NCBI GenBank assembly: GCA_016218495.1
Contig: JACRDU010000027.1
Location: 1-40,669, forward strand
DNA: 40,669 nt
Reading direction: 5' to 3'
From: Elusimicrobiota bacterium
GTDB lineage: Bacteria; Elusimicrobiota; Elusimicrobia; UBA1565
Numbering within the stretch: position 1 is the stretch's first letter; each line of letters starts with the position of its first letter. The notes beneath the pieces were generated by a model. That model made no database searches and was not told the origin of the DNA. It saw nothing but the letters and a program-made list of their open reading frames with translations. The translations under genes and the position numbers were made by a program. Below, piece after piece: positions 15,501 to 23,964 of this stretch.

Positions 15501-16370
15501 GATGCGGCCCGCGAAGGCGTTCAGCGCCGAGGGCCGCCGGCCGACGAAGAGGTTGTAGTTCGTCAGCATGGGCGGCGGGCCGGTGATCGTGAAGGAGGCT
15601 ATGGAGACATGGTTGTGGTACAGCTTGGCCACCGAGCCGTTGAAGGTCAGGGTGACGAGCTGCCACTCGTTCGCCTTGACGAAGCCCCCCGAGCTGATGA
15701 TGACGTGGTTCGCCCCCGTCGTGTCGACCAGGTTGGCGAAGAGGTCCCCCGCGTTGCTGACCGAATGCCAGAACACGACGCCGGGGCTGGTGCCGTTGTT
15801 CCATTCCAGGATGGGGGCCAGGGAGGTGTTGGATGGATAGATCCAGGCCTGTAGGGTCATCTGGTCGGTGGTGCTGTTGAGCGTCGGGCTGGCGTTGATC
15901 TTGATGAAGTCGTTGGAGCCGTTGCCGTCGAAGACGTAGCAGTTGTCCCCGCCCAGCCCTGTGTGGCCGTTGGGGGACGCGCAGGCCGCCAGGTTCGCGC
16001 TGGTCAGGCCGGGGTTGATGGACCCCGGGGCGGTGCTGACGATGGTCTGGTCGACCCCGGCCCCCAGGCCCTCGTCCATGTGCAGGTGGACGACCAGGCT
16101 CGTCGGCCCCGCGTTTCCGCCCACGTGGGCCGTGCGGCCGACGCGCAGGCCCATGCCGGCGTTGAGGGCGGCCGTGGTGTCCTGGTCCCGGACCCGGACC
16201 CGGAAGGAGACGACCCCGGTGGAGGTGAACGACGCGTTCTCGAGGTAGTTCCCTTCGCAGTCGGTGAAGGAGAAGCTGCTGATGGTCGGTGCGACGGTGT
16301 CTGCCGCCGCCGCGGGGCGCGCGGCGGCCAGCAAGGCCAGCAGGAGGGGCAGGATGCGCGCAAAGCGCAT
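12579..16370 (-). CDS. Large modular surface protein: LamG, Fn3 and FlgD-like C-terminal domains
   Basis: 1263 residues from the ATG at 16370, with a signal peptide (MRFARILPLLLALLAAARPA). In order: a LamG/concanavalin-like domain (about 80-290, with VVHLHMDEG and MTLQAWIYPS), several fibronectin-III repeats (about 370-770, with recurring LSPQTTYYIRVRA-type ends), a second LamG domain (about 780-1000, with GAWHFDESSGT and LTVEAWVLPGS), a beta-rich region with YPDTDGNGLVDG, and a C-terminal FlgD/type-IX-like Ig domain containing IRIFTLSGELVREL, IWDGTNASGRRIASGVYF. It is probably exported to the surface for adhesion or glycan binding. An alternative TTG/ATG 13 codons upstream is less likely. 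First gene of a three-gene operon. Confidence 0.8.
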   Translation of the reverse strand: MRFARILPLLLALLAAARPAAAADTVAPTISSFSFTDCEGNYLENASFTSTGVVSFRVRVRDQDTTAALNAGMGLRVGRTAHVGGNAGPTSLVVHLHMDEGLGAGVDQTIVSTAPGSINPGLTSANLAACASPNGHTGLGGDNCYVFDGNGSNDFIKINASPTLNSTTDQMTLQAWIYPSNTSLAPILEWNNGTSPGVVFWHSVSNAGDLFANLVDTTGANHVIISSGGFVKANEWQLVTLTFNGSVAKLYHNHVSIASFTITGPPPMLTNYNLFVGRRPSALNAFAGRIDEVRVFNQALSDNDIEADFYSGVFSLKSTSTASVLPTRTDLVPATHYSPAAYADGGTTTALIDISSLALRSGSANTVTFSFQDKVGNTRRVSNGITVVESVPDTPLLLAGSAPSVSQLDWSWTRGTRLCKRAAGTTAGAFKVYRASDLALLAGPQTTTAFTQTLLGANTLQGLRVSAIDDFGESPLSSPTSAYTQAADPTGPTIGSISTGSAVFSWSSTNQAYTRFEVSLSTNNFATVLSTRVPISNDLTGVTTGLVGLSPQTTYYIRVRALNGRSSDSDTPGTVYSGFASATFATLPAAPGSLSGNGVTASAITWSWTAVPTATSYTLRSSTGTDLAVTGALSFTVNNLSPNASYGAALRANNPSGSGSFGDTATAFTLPNPPTGTAVASVSTATARLTWNANGNPGGTSFQVQVSSENGFTGTLLAVLSVVGTDTNVTGLLPASTYYARVRASGFSGSSSGFDAAVSFVTDRFGAISSNNSPASPYDFPAATVGAWHFDESSGTSAADSTSYGNHGTLSGVINASTPVFTTGMSGLGNALRFAGLTGGVVQAAHSASLATTGDLTVEAWVLPGSLAQVQDAGIVVKGTGAWETFMLDVSSTSRWRFGVRNASGSLFTAFSTQTLRLGAWTHVVGVYLSGGSPSLSIYVDGTLSSAMTAPASRLASTQSLSIGNRRTAASSFDRAFNGTIDEVHVLTSALNAAQVAADTQSSQPSVVAPASPNQEVRITVPPNAFGSPAVLLISSSPLTVPITVSVRTLTDGLSSPPTGQTLVPSSLIEVVANVGGVPRTSNLGSMVTLGIPYPDTDGNGLVDGTSPAIPAENLRMYTLNTAVTRWEALPSTVDLANKRVLGQTSHFSIFALFGPTGIKPNTDQVRLYPRPWKPGSGGKFDSVSFAGRTGLAIDNLPSSGNIRIFTLSGELVRELLFNAVNVGTVIWDGTNASGRRIASGVYFAYVRGDDGSDTIIKFAVER

Positions 16371-16379
16371 ATACGGGGC

Positions 16380-16408
16380 AGTATAACAGGGCGGGTGTGG
16401 TGAATCCA
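16380..16408 (-). promoter_or_regulatory. Possible promoter of the surface-protein operon
   Basis: Minus strand: TATACT (16385-16380) lies only nine bases before the ATG at 16370, with a weak TGGATT (16408-16403) 17 bases upstream. If real, the transcript would be nearly leaderless; no ribosome-binding site is visible before this ATG, which agrees. Confidence 0.35.
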
Positions 16409-16419
16409 TTGCGGCGATG

Positions 16420-17934
16420 TTAACGGCCCGAAGGGCGCTTGAGCCAGGCCAGGGCCTCGGCCCTGGTCCGGACCTTCCCCTCGGCCTGGGCCTCTTCCAG
16501 GGCGCGCAGGACCTCCCCGACCTCGGGGCCGGGCTTGAGCTTCAGGGCCTTCATCACGGCGGTCCCGTCCAGCAGGCGTTCGGGGCGGGACTGCGCGGGC
16601 GAGCGGAACCAGCGGTCGAGCAGCAGATGCACGACGCGCAGATGGTGGAGGGTCTTGGCGGCGTCCCCCTTGGCCCAGCGCGGCAGCGGCGCCCCGGGCT
16701 CCTGCGCCGACGCGGCCAGGCCCCGTTCCACCGACTCCGGGTCGAGGTAGCTGGAGTGGTCGGCCCAGCAGACGACGAGCTGGCTGACGCCCTTGGGCCC
16801 CAGGTCCCGGAAGAAGCGGTACACGGCCTTGTCGGTGACGGAGTCGTTGGCGGCCAGGTTGCCCGGGCGCAGGTGGTTGAGGACCCAGGCGCCGACCCAG
16901 TCCGTCTCCTCGCGCGAGAAGCGCAGCCGCCCGAGGATCCCCGCGCTGCGCTCGGCCCCCACGGCCTCGTGGCCGAAGAAGCGCAGCCGCCCCGCCCGGC
17001 GCTTGGCCGTCTCGGGCTTGGCCACGTCGTGGAGCAGGGCGCCCAGGCGGAGCAGCGCGGCGTGGCCCGGCGTCCCGCCGGGGCAGGATGCCAGGGTCTC
17101 CCGCACCCCGGAGGCGTGCCGCGGCCAGACCCGCTCCAGAGAGGCCAGCAGGAAGTCGACGCGCGCGACGGTGGCCAAGGCGTGGGTGAGCACCCCCCCG
17201 CGGCCGTAATAGGCCAGCGCGCAGCGCCGGGACGGCTCCAGCTCCGGGAAGACGGCGGTGAGCAGGCCCGCCCCGTCGAGGTCCCTGAGCCAGCGCGCGG
17301 AGTCGGCGTTCGCGAGCAGGCCCATCAGCTCGGTCCGCACGCGTTCGGCGGCGCAGCGGGCCAAGAGCGAGCGGCGCGCCTTGGCCCAGGCCACGGTCCG
17401 CGCCTCCGGCGTGAGCCCGCACTGCGCGGCGATGCGGAAGACCCGCAGGGTCCGCAGCGGGTCCTCGTCGAAGGCCTCGGGGCGCACGGCCTTGAGCGCG
17501 CGGCGGGACGCGTCGGCCAGGCCTCCGAAGGGGTCGAGCAGGCGCGGGGCGTCCGCCGACAGCGGCACCGCCATGGCGTTCACGGTGAAGTCGCGCCGTC
17601 CCAGGTCGGCTTCGATGCCGGGCCCCTGCACGCGCGCCACGTCCACCTGCCGGGCGGGCGCCCCGGCGCGGGCGGGCACGACGAGCCTGTAGACCTCGCT
17701 GCCCTCGTCGAGGGTGACGAAGGCCGCCCCCAGGCGCTTGGCCAGGCGGCGCGCGTCGGGCGCCGCCGGACCGAGGACCGCGAGGTCGAGGTCGGCCAAC
17801 GGGGCCGAGGAGCCGAGCGCCAGGTCCCGGAGGGCGCCGCCGACGACCCAGGCGCGCTCCGGTCCCGCCAGGGAGCCGAGCGCGGCGCGCGCCAGCGGGT
17901 CCTGGACGAGGCGGGTGAGCTCCGAGGTCTTCAC
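16420..17934 (-). CDS. cca: CCA-adding tRNA nucleotidyltransferase with HD domain
   Basis: 504 residues. Class II nucleotidyltransferase head: VVGGALRDLALG (GG at 32-33, RD at 36-37), catalytic DxD D48/D50 in ADLDLAV and RRDFTVNAMAV. An HD phosphohydrolase-type domain follows near residue 295 (ALLHDVAKPETAKR). It adds or repairs the 3' CCA of tRNAs; a poly(A) polymerase of the same superfamily is a possible alternative. The start is GTG at 17934 overlapping the acyl-CoA ligase stop (GTGA). Being last in a peptide-transporter operon is unusual for this gene. Confidence 0.88.
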   Translation of the reverse strand: MKTSELTRLVQDPLARAALGSLAGPERAWVVGGALRDLALGSSAPLADLDLAVLGPAAPDARRLAKRLGAAFVTLDEGSEVYRLVVPARAGAPARQVDVARVQGPGIEADLGRRDFTVNAMAVPLSADAPRLLDPFGGLADASRRALKAVRPEAFDEDPLRTLRVFRIAAQCGLTPEARTVAWAKARRSLLARCAAERVRTELMGLLANADSARWLRDLDGAGLLTAVFPELEPSRRCALAYYGRGGVLTHALATVARVDFLLASLERVWPRHASGVRETLASCPGGTPGHAALLRLGALLHDVAKPETAKRRAGRLRFFGHEAVGAERSAGILGRLRFSREETDWVGAWVLNHLRPGNLAANDSVTDKAVYRFFRDLGPKGVSQLVVCWADHSSYLDPESVERGLAASAQEPGAPLPRWAKGDAAKTLHHLRVVHLLLDRWFRSPAQSRPERLLDGTAVMKALKLKPGPEVGEVLRALEEAQAEGKVRTRAEALAWLKRPSGR

Positions 17935-19523
17935 GCGGCGCGCTTGGCGAGCTCGCCCTCGCGCAGGACCCGCTTGAGGACCTTCTGGAGCGCGTTCTTG
18001 GGCAGCTCCTTGGAGATCTCGATGTCCCGGGGGCGCTTGTAGGCGTCGAGCTTCTCGCGGCAGAAGCGGTGGAGCTCGGCCGTGTCGGCGGAGGCTCCCT
18101 GGCGCAGGACGATGAAGGCCTTGATGCGCTCGTCGTTGTCGGCCTCGGGGATGCCCACGACGGCCGCCTCGGCGACGTCGGGGTGCGTGGCGATGACCTG
18201 CTCGACCTGCGCCGAGAAGACCTTCAGGCCCTTCACGATGATCATGTCCTTCTTGCGGTCGCGGATGTGGACGAACCCGTCCGAGTCGACGATGCCCACG
18301 TCCCCGGTCTTGAACCAGCCCTCAGGCGAGACGGCCGCGCGGGTGGCCTCGGGGTCGTGCAGGTAGCCCTTCATCACGTTGGGGCCCTTGATGCAGATCT
18401 CCCCCTCCTCTCCTTGGGTCAGCGCGCGGCCGGCGTCGTCGACGATGCTCACGCTGACGTCCTTGATGGGCAGCCCCACCGAACCGGCCTTCTGCCGGCC
18501 CAGCGGGTTGATGGTCGCCACCGGCGAGGTCTCGGTCAGGCCGTAGCCCTCCACGATGCGCAGGCCGAAGGCGGCCTCGAACTCGCCGAGGGTCTGCGGG
18601 GACAGCGGCGCCGACCCGGAGACGGCGATGCGCACCTTGCGGAAGAACCACCACTTGAGGACCCAGGCCTTCATTCCGGTCGCCTGCTTGGAGAGCAGGG
18701 AATAGATCTGGGGCACGGCGGCGAAGACCGTCACGCCGTGGCGCGCCATCTGCTGGAGCCAGGGCTTGGGCGGCGTGATCGACGGTATGACCACGTTCTT
18801 CCCGCCAAGGCAGATCGGGATCAGGACGTTGGCCGTCCAGGCGAAGGTGTGGAACATCGGCAGCAGGGTCATCGACACGTCGTGCTCGTCGAGGCCCATG
18901 GCCTCGATGGAGGACAGGCAGTTGGAGGCCAGGTTGGCGTGCGTCAGCATGACGCCCTTGGGCTTGCCGGTCGTCCCCGAGGTGTAGAGGACGGCGGCCG
19001 TGTCGCCGGCGGCGACCTCGACGGTCTCCTCGTAGGGTGGGCAGTCCTCGATGAAGTCCCAGAAGTTCTCGGTGGCCCCGGGGTTGGGCTCGCCGCGGCG
19101 GTCGCCGGTCCGGCGCCGCTCGTCGGTGGTCCACACGTGGGTCACGCTCGGGGCCGACTTGCGCGCGTCCAGCACGCTCTTCACGAACTCGCGCTGGGTG
19201 ACGATCCCCTTGGCCCCGCAGTGGTTGAGCATGTACGCCAGCTCCTCGGGCTTCGAGATCAGGTAGTTGATGGGGACGGCCACCCCCCCCATCCGGCACA
19301 GGCCCAGGTAGGTGACGACGAAGGCCGGGTCGTTGCGGTGGATGATGGCGACGTGGTCGCCCTTGGCGATGCCGGTCTTGCGCAGGGCGGCCGCGGCGCG
19401 CAGCACCAGATGGCGCAGGGCTTCATAGCTGATGGACTCCTCGGCGCCGTCCTTGGCGGTCGACAGGGCGGTCGCCGTCGGGCGGCGCGCGGCGGAGCGG
19501 TCGAGCAGGTCGTTGAGGTTCAT
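17931..19523 (-). CDS. Long-chain acyl-CoA ligase (AMP-forming)
   Basis: 530 residues of the ANL (acyl-CoA synthetase) superfamily. The AMP-binding loop YTSGTTGKPKG is at 180-190; VEGYGLTETSP, GWFKTGDVG and DRKKDMIIVKG, with the C-terminal lysine segment YKRPRDIE...ALQKVLKR, follow in order. It activates a fatty or other carboxylic acid with ATP and CoA; the exact substrate cannot be read from the sequence. A charged insert near 133-148 (TDERRRTGDRRGEPNP) looks like a surface loop. The ATG overlaps the upstream permease stop (ATGA) and the end overlaps cca (GTGA). Confidence 0.9.
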   Translation of the reverse strand: MNLNDLLDRSAARRPTATALSTAKDGAEESISYEALRHLVLRAAAALRKTGIAKGDHVAIIHRNDPAFVVTYLGLCRMGGVAVPINYLISKPEELAYMLNHCGAKGIVTQREFVKSVLDARKSAPSVTHVWTTDERRRTGDRRGEPNPGATENFWDFIEDCPPYEETVEVAAGDTAAVLYTSGTTGKPKGVMLTHANLASNCLSSIEAMGLDEHDVSMTLLPMFHTFAWTANVLIPICLGGKNVVIPSITPPKPWLQQMARHGVTVFAAVPQIYSLLSKQATGMKAWVLKWWFFRKVRIAVSGSAPLSPQTLGEFEAAFGLRIVEGYGLTETSPVATINPLGRQKAGSVGLPIKDVSVSIVDDAGRALTQGEEGEICIKGPNVMKGYLHDPEATRAAVSPEGWFKTGDVGIVDSDGFVHIRDRKKDMIIVKGLKVFSAQVEQVIATHPDVAEAAVVGIPEADNDERIKAFIVLRQGASADTAELHRFCREKLDAYKRPRDIEISKELPKNALQKVLKRVLREGELAKRAA

Positions 19524-20404
19524 TTCTGCCTCGGGTCGAGGATGTCCCGGAAGGCGTCTCCGAGCAGGTTCCAGCCGAGAACGAACAGGAAGATGGCCGT
19601 CCCGGGGATGACCACGGTGTGCCAGTAGGCCAGCGGGCTGCCGGACGCGCCCAGGATCCAGTTGCGCGACATGCTGATCAGCTGCCCCCAGTCGGCGTAG
19701 CCGACGGGGGCGCCCAGGCCCAGGAAGGAGAGCGCGGCCGCCGAGAGGACGACCGCGCCCGTGTTGAGCGACGCTACCACGAGCACCGGGTAGATCGAGT
19801 TCGGGATGACGTGCCCGAAGAGGATGCGCATGTCGCCGGCGCCCAGCGCGCGCGCGGCCAGGACGAACTCGCGCTCCTTGACGGTGAGCACGTCGCCGCG
19901 CACCAGCCGGGCGTAGGAGGGCCAGGACACCGCGGCCAGCGCCAGCACCACGTTCTCGAGGCCGGGCCCGCGGACCGTGACGATGACGACGGCGAGGATG
20001 ATGCTCGGCAGCGCCATCACCACGTCGGTCAGGCGCATCAGGAGTTCGTCCACCCAGCCGCCGTAGAAGCCCGCCAGGCCGCCGACCAGGACCCCGACGG
20101 CGAGCGAGACGAAGACGACCTTGACGCCGATGTCGAAGGCCGTGCGCGAGCCCCAGACGATGCCGTAGTAGAGGTCGTACTGCTGCTCGGTCGTGCCGAA
20201 CCAATGGCGCGCGCTGGGCCGGAGCGGGTCGGGGCTGTAGCCGTCCTGCGGGATGAGGTAGGCGTCCCGGGCCTGGGGCGGCGGCGGGGCCAGCACGGGG
20301 GCGGACGCCGCGACGAGGGCGAAGAACGAGAGCAGGCCCAGGCCCGCCAAAGACAGCGGCTTGCGGCGCAGCGCCATCCAGGCGTCGGCCAGGAACGCGC
20401 TCAT
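19520..20404 (-). CDS. dppC: Peptide ABC transporter permease, DppC type (system 1)
   Basis: 294 residues, an inner-membrane permease of the binding-protein-dependent peptide/nickel transporter family. There is an N-terminal membrane segment (LAGLGLLSFFALVAASAPVL), the periplasmic stretch typical of DppC (HWFGTTEQQYDLYYGIVWG), and an EAA-type loop for the ATPase (EREFVLAARALGAGDMRI). It overlaps dppB upstream (ATGA) and the acyl-CoA ligase downstream (ATGA). No ATPase gene follows within this transcript. Confidence 0.9.
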   Translation of the reverse strand: MSAFLADAWMALRRKPLSLAGLGLLSFFALVAASAPVLAPPPPQARDAYLIPQDGYSPDPLRPSARHWFGTTEQQYDLYYGIVWGSRTAFDIGVKVVFVSLAVGVLVGGLAGFYGGWVDELLMRLTDVVMALPSIILAVVIVTVRGPGLENVVLALAAVSWPSYARLVRGDVLTVKEREFVLAARALGAGDMRILFGHVIPNSIYPVLVVASLNTGAVVLSAAALSFLGLGAPVGYADWGQLISMSRNWILGASGSPLAYWHTVVIPGTAIFLFVLGWNLLGDAFRDILDPRQK

Positions 20405-21426
20405 CTGTACCGGATCCTCGGGTCGACCACGGAGTAGAGGATGTCCGCGGCCAGGTTGCCGAGCACGAACAGGGTCGAGGTGAGCAGCGCCACCCCCATC
20501 ACGGCCGGCACGTCGAGCTGTAGCGCGGCCTGGGCCACCCAGCGGCCTATGCCGGGATAGGCGAAGACGGTCTCGGTTATCAGCACGCCGCCGAGGAGCT
20601 GGACGAAGAGGATCGAGGCGATGGTGATCACGGGGATCCAGGCGTTGCGCCGGGCGTGGCCGTTGACGACGGCGCTCTCCGGCAGGCCCTTGGCCCGCGC
20701 GGTGCGGACGTAGTCCTTCCCCAGCTCCTCGAGCATCGACGAGCGGGTGACCCGGACCAAGAGGGCCATCGTGACGTAGGTCAGCGTGGCGGCGGGCAGC
20801 ACGAGGTGCGCGAGGGCGTCGACGAACACCCGGGGCTCCCCGTTGAGCAGCGAGTCCAGCAGGATGAGCCCGGTGTAGGAGGCGAACCCGCCGCCGTTCA
20901 CGACGAGGTCCGAGGACAGGGAGATGCGCCCGGGCGGGAAGAGCTGGAACATGCCGTAGAAGACCATCAGCAGGGTCAGCCCGAGCGCGAAGGAGGGCAG
21001 CGAATAGCCGGTGATGGAGATGAAGCGGGAGAGCTGGTCGATGAAGCGGTCCTTGTGGACCGCCGAGAGCGTCCCCAGCCAGATCCCCAGAAGCATGATG
21101 GGGACGAAGGACAGCACGGAGAGCTCGACGGTCGCGGGGAAGAACGCGCGCACGGCCTGGGTCACGGGCATCTTGGCCGTCTCCGAGTAGCCGAGGTCGC
21201 CCCGCGCGACGCGCCCGAGCCAGCGCACGTACTGCTTGTGGAAAGGGTCGCGCAGGCCGTAGGACGAGATGACGGACTCCAGCGCCGCGAGCTGGCGCGG
21301 GTCCTTGATGTAGAGCGAGGCGCGCATCTCCGGGGAGAGCGTCTGGAACAGCCCGAAGAGCAGCATCGTCACGCCGGCCAGGACCAGCGGCAGCATGGCG
21401 AGGCGCTTGAGGATGAAGCGGGTCAT
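20401..21426 (-). CDS. dppB: Peptide ABC transporter permease, DppB type (system 1)
   Basis: 341 residues with six membrane segments. The N-terminus MTRFILKRLAMLPLVLAGVT and the EAA-type loop KDYVRTARAKGLPESAVV are standard for DppB/OppB. It forms the import channel with the DppC subunit encoded next to it. The gene begins ten bases after the binding-protein stop and overlaps dppC by four bases. The stretch GVLITETVFAYPGIGRW is highly characteristic of the family. Confidence 0.92.
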   Translation of the reverse strand: MTRFILKRLAMLPLVLAGVTMLLFGLFQTLSPEMRASLYIKDPRQLAALESVISSYGLRDPFHKQYVRWLGRVARGDLGYSETAKMPVTQAVRAFFPATVELSVLSFVPIMLLGIWLGTLSAVHKDRFIDQLSRFISITGYSLPSFALGLTLLMVFYGMFQLFPPGRISLSSDLVVNGGGFASYTGLILLDSLLNGEPRVFVDALAHLVLPAATLTYVTMALLVRVTRSSMLEELGKDYVRTARAKGLPESAVVNGHARRNAWIPVITIASILFVQLLGGVLITETVFAYPGIGRWVAQAALQLDVPAVMGVALLTSTLFVLGNLAADILYSVVDPRIRYR

Positions 21427-21436
21427 CGTCGCGGCG

Positions 21437-23248
21437 CTATTCCTTCCAGAGGCTGTAGAACGGGGAAAGGTAGGGCGAGTCGGGCCAGACGGGGTTGTAC
21501 TGGAAGCCCTTCAGCCAGCTGCGCTGGGTCCGGTAGCTGACGCTGTCGAGCACGAAGAGCGTATGGGCGTCCTCGTGGGCGATGGCCTGCAGGCGGTGGT
21601 AGAGCTTGGCCCGCTTGCCGGGGTCCGTCTCCCCCATGGCCTGCGTGACCAGGCGGTCCGCCTCGGCGTTCTTGTAGCGCTGCAGGCGCGGGTAGTTCCC
21701 CTGCGAGTGCATGAACGGGTGCGCGAAGTTATGCGCGTCCGGGTAGTCCGGCGCCCAGCCGAGGACGAACATCGGCAGCTTGGAGGCGTTGGACTGGTCG
21801 AGGTAGGTCGACCACTGGATGGCGCGGGTGTCTATCTTGAACTTGGGGTTTATCGACTCCACCGAACGCTTGAGCATGTTCGCGATGACCTCGCGGGGCG
21901 CGTTGCCGGAGTTGAAGGACAGCGTGAACTTGAAGCCCTTCTCCCAGAGCTTCCCGCCGAAGGCCTTCTTGAAATGCGCCTCGGCCTTCTTGAGGTCGTA
22001 GGCGTAGACGGGCTGGTCCGGGTTGTGCCCGAGCAGGCCCTTCGGGATGAAGCCCGTGGCGCGCGAGCCCTTGCCGCGGTTGACGTCCTTGATGAAGCCG
22101 TCCGCGTCGAAGGCGTGGGCGAAGGCCAGGCGCACGTCCTTGTCGGCGAAGAAGTCCCCCGGGATGCCTTCGCCGTCGAGCTTGCCGGAGCCGATGTTGG
22201 GGTTGCCCTGGGTCTCGATCTTGAAGACGAAGAAGACCGTCGGGTTCATGTCGATGCGCGGCAGGTCGTCGATCAGCTCCACCCCGTCGATCGACTCGAG
22301 CAGGGGCTTGGACAGGCGGTCGGCGTATATGGAATCGGCGTCCCCGGCGGCCAGCATCAGCTTGCGGGTCTGGAACTCGTCGATGCCCCGGATGACCACC
22401 GTCTTGAGCCTGGCCGGCCCGCGCCAATAGCCCTCGAAGCGCGAGAGCACGATCTCCTTGCCCTTGGAGTCCCAGCGCTCGAGCTTGAACGGCCCCGTCC
22501 CGTCGGGCCGGTCGTGCAGCGCCTCGGAGGTCTTCTGGGGGTTGTTGTGCTTCTCCCAGTCCTCCTTGCTGCCGTCCCAGCAGGCGGCCGCCTTGGCACT
22601 GTCCTTGGCGACGACCAGGCCCCAGGAGGCGAGCACGGTGAGGATGGGCGCGAAGGGCTTGTGGAGCTTGAGCTGGACCGAATCGCCCTGGACCGTCACG
22701 GCGGCGGCGACCTTGTCGTAGACGCCGGCGATGACCTTGCCCTTCTCGTCCCGGGTCGAGGACAGCCCCGTCACCGGTTCGAGCAGCAAGGACGACGGGC
22801 CGCCCGCCCGGTCGTAGAGCATGAAGCGCATCAGGGAATAGCGCACGTCCTCGGGGGTCAGGGTCGCTCCATGGTGGAACTTCACCCCTTTGCGGATGGG
22901 GAAGGTATAGGTGCGCCCGTCGGCGGAGACGAGGCCGTTCGCCCGGCTGGGGACCTGCTGGGCGATGACGGGCTCGAGCTCCGAGGTGCTGGAGCCCTTG
23001 TACGTGACCAGCGGCTCGTAGACGTTGAGGAGGATGGAGTGGCTGGCGGAGTCGTAGGCCCAGGCCGGGTCCATGGAATCGATGTCCTGGATGGTCGCAT
23101 GGATGTAGGTGTCTTTGTTGGGGACCGCGGCGGCGCCCGTCGGGGCGGGGGCGGGACCCGGCTCGGCATCCCGCTTCCCGCAGGCGCTGAGGGCGGCGAC
23201 GAGGAAGACGGCCAAAATCGCGAGGGCGGCATAGCCTTTCCGGACCAT
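21437..23248 (-). CDS. dppA: Peptide-binding lipoprotein, SBP family 5 (system 1)
   Basis: 603 residues. A lipoprotein signal peptide with lipobox LSAC (lipidated C23) is followed by a family 5 solute-binding fold: IHATIQDIDSMDPAWAYD, YTFPIRKGVKFHHGATLTPEDV and SFNSGNAPREVIANMLK. It captures oligopeptides or related ligands in the periplasm for the DppBC channel. A clear TAAGGAG ribosome-binding site precedes the ATG at 23248, and TATCAT (23280-23275) may be a -10 box, though no good -35 is seen. It is first gene of the operon dppA-dppB-dppC-ligase-cca. Confidence 0.9.
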   Translation of the reverse strand: MVRKGYAALAILAVFLVAALSACGKRDAEPGPAPAPTGAAAVPNKDTYIHATIQDIDSMDPAWAYDSASHSILLNVYEPLVTYKGSSTSELEPVIAQQVPSRANGLVSADGRTYTFPIRKGVKFHHGATLTPEDVRYSLMRFMLYDRAGGPSSLLLEPVTGLSSTRDEKGKVIAGVYDKVAAAVTVQGDSVQLKLHKPFAPILTVLASWGLVVAKDSAKAAACWDGSKEDWEKHNNPQKTSEALHDRPDGTGPFKLERWDSKGKEIVLSRFEGYWRGPARLKTVVIRGIDEFQTRKLMLAAGDADSIYADRLSKPLLESIDGVELIDDLPRIDMNPTVFFVFKIETQGNPNIGSGKLDGEGIPGDFFADKDVRLAFAHAFDADGFIKDVNRGKGSRATGFIPKGLLGHNPDQPVYAYDLKKAEAHFKKAFGGKLWEKGFKFTLSFNSGNAPREVIANMLKRSVESINPKFKIDTRAIQWSTYLDQSNASKLPMFVLGWAPDYPDAHNFAHPFMHSQGNYPRLQRYKNAEADRLVTQAMGETDPGKRAKLYHRLQAIAHEDAHTLFVLDSVSYRTQRSWLKGFQYNPVWPDSPYLSPFYSLWKE

Positions 23249-23360
23249 ATTCTCTCCTTAATAGGCGGCCTGGGATGATACTTCATCTAGGCCCTTCGGG
23301 GCATCCCTGCGGGGGTCCAAATCCCCTGTCAGAAGCGGGAGTGGGCGGGCATCCTCAGGG

Positions 23361-23915
23361 ATGATGAAGACCCTCCTGCTCTCCTGCCTTGCCGCTCTGG
23401 CCGCGTTTCCGTGCGCCGCGCAGGAGGGGCTGCGTACCTCCGAGCGCGCCGAGCTCCTGGCCATGTTCGCCGGGCCGGCTGGGCTGGGCGTGGTCCAGGT
23501 GGCTCGCGCGGGCTCCATCCTCCGGACGGCCGTGCCGCTGTTTCCCGTCTACCTCGGCTTCGCCGCGCAGCTGGGCTTGTCGGGCTCCGACCCTTGGGGG
23601 ACCATCGAGCGCATCAGCGTCCCCTCCGAAGGCTCCGATATCGAGGCCCCCGACGACCTGCGCGACGCCCTCGGCGCCATGCCGGCCATGGCCTCCGGCG
23701 CGGCGCACCTCCCCCCCTTCTCCCTCTTCAAGGCCGAGGCACCGGCCGAGCCGGTCCCGACCGCGCCCGCCGGCTGGCTGGTGCTGACCCGGCGCGAAGG
23801 CAGCGAGGTCCGCGTGCTCAAGACGCAAGAGGAGCTCGTGCGCTGGACCTCGGTGGCCGAGCTGCAAAAGCGCACCTTCGACGCGCTGGCGAAGTCCCCC
23901 GCCGTCCCCAAATAA
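23361..23915 (+). CDS. Small secreted protein of unknown function
   Basis: 184 residues with a clear signal peptide (MMKTLLLSCLAALAAFPCAAQ). The mature part has no motif I recognise; it contains a hydrophobic stretch VPLFPVYLGFAAQLGL, a proline/alanine-rich segment (about 130-142) and an acidic-basic C-terminal third. Tandem ATG codons follow AGGG, so the start may be at 23361 or 23364. It is divergent from dppA and 49 bases upstream of the HNH endonuclease gene on the same strand. It is probably real because of the signal peptide, ribosome-binding site and typical codon use. Confidence 0.6.
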   Translation: MMKTLLLSCLAALAAFPCAAQEGLRTSERAELLAMFAGPAGLGVVQVARAGSILRTAVPLFPVYLGFAAQLGLSGSDPWGTIERISVPSEGSDIEAPDDLRDALGAMPAMASGAAHLPPFSLFKAEAPAEPVPTAPAGWLVLTRREGSEVRVLKTQEELVRWTSVAELQKRTFDALAKSPAVPK

Positions 23916-23964
23916 TCCTGGAACCATTTCCCCCCTTCGCGCGTACTAGCTTCAGGGTGCGCGC

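Noticed and set aside
13000-16000. Long open frames on both strands opposite the large surface-protein gene
   Set aside because: They have the Arg/Gly/Ala-rich composition of antisense shadows in GC-rich DNA, no motifs, and the minus-strand frame has clear LamG and Fn3 domains.
23300-23335. A stem with a 7-base loop (GGGG, TCCAAAT, CCCC) resembling a tRNA T-arm upstream of 23361
   Set aside because: The loop lacks the TTC start, no matching acceptor strand or anticodon arm is found on either side, and no tRNA can be folded around it.
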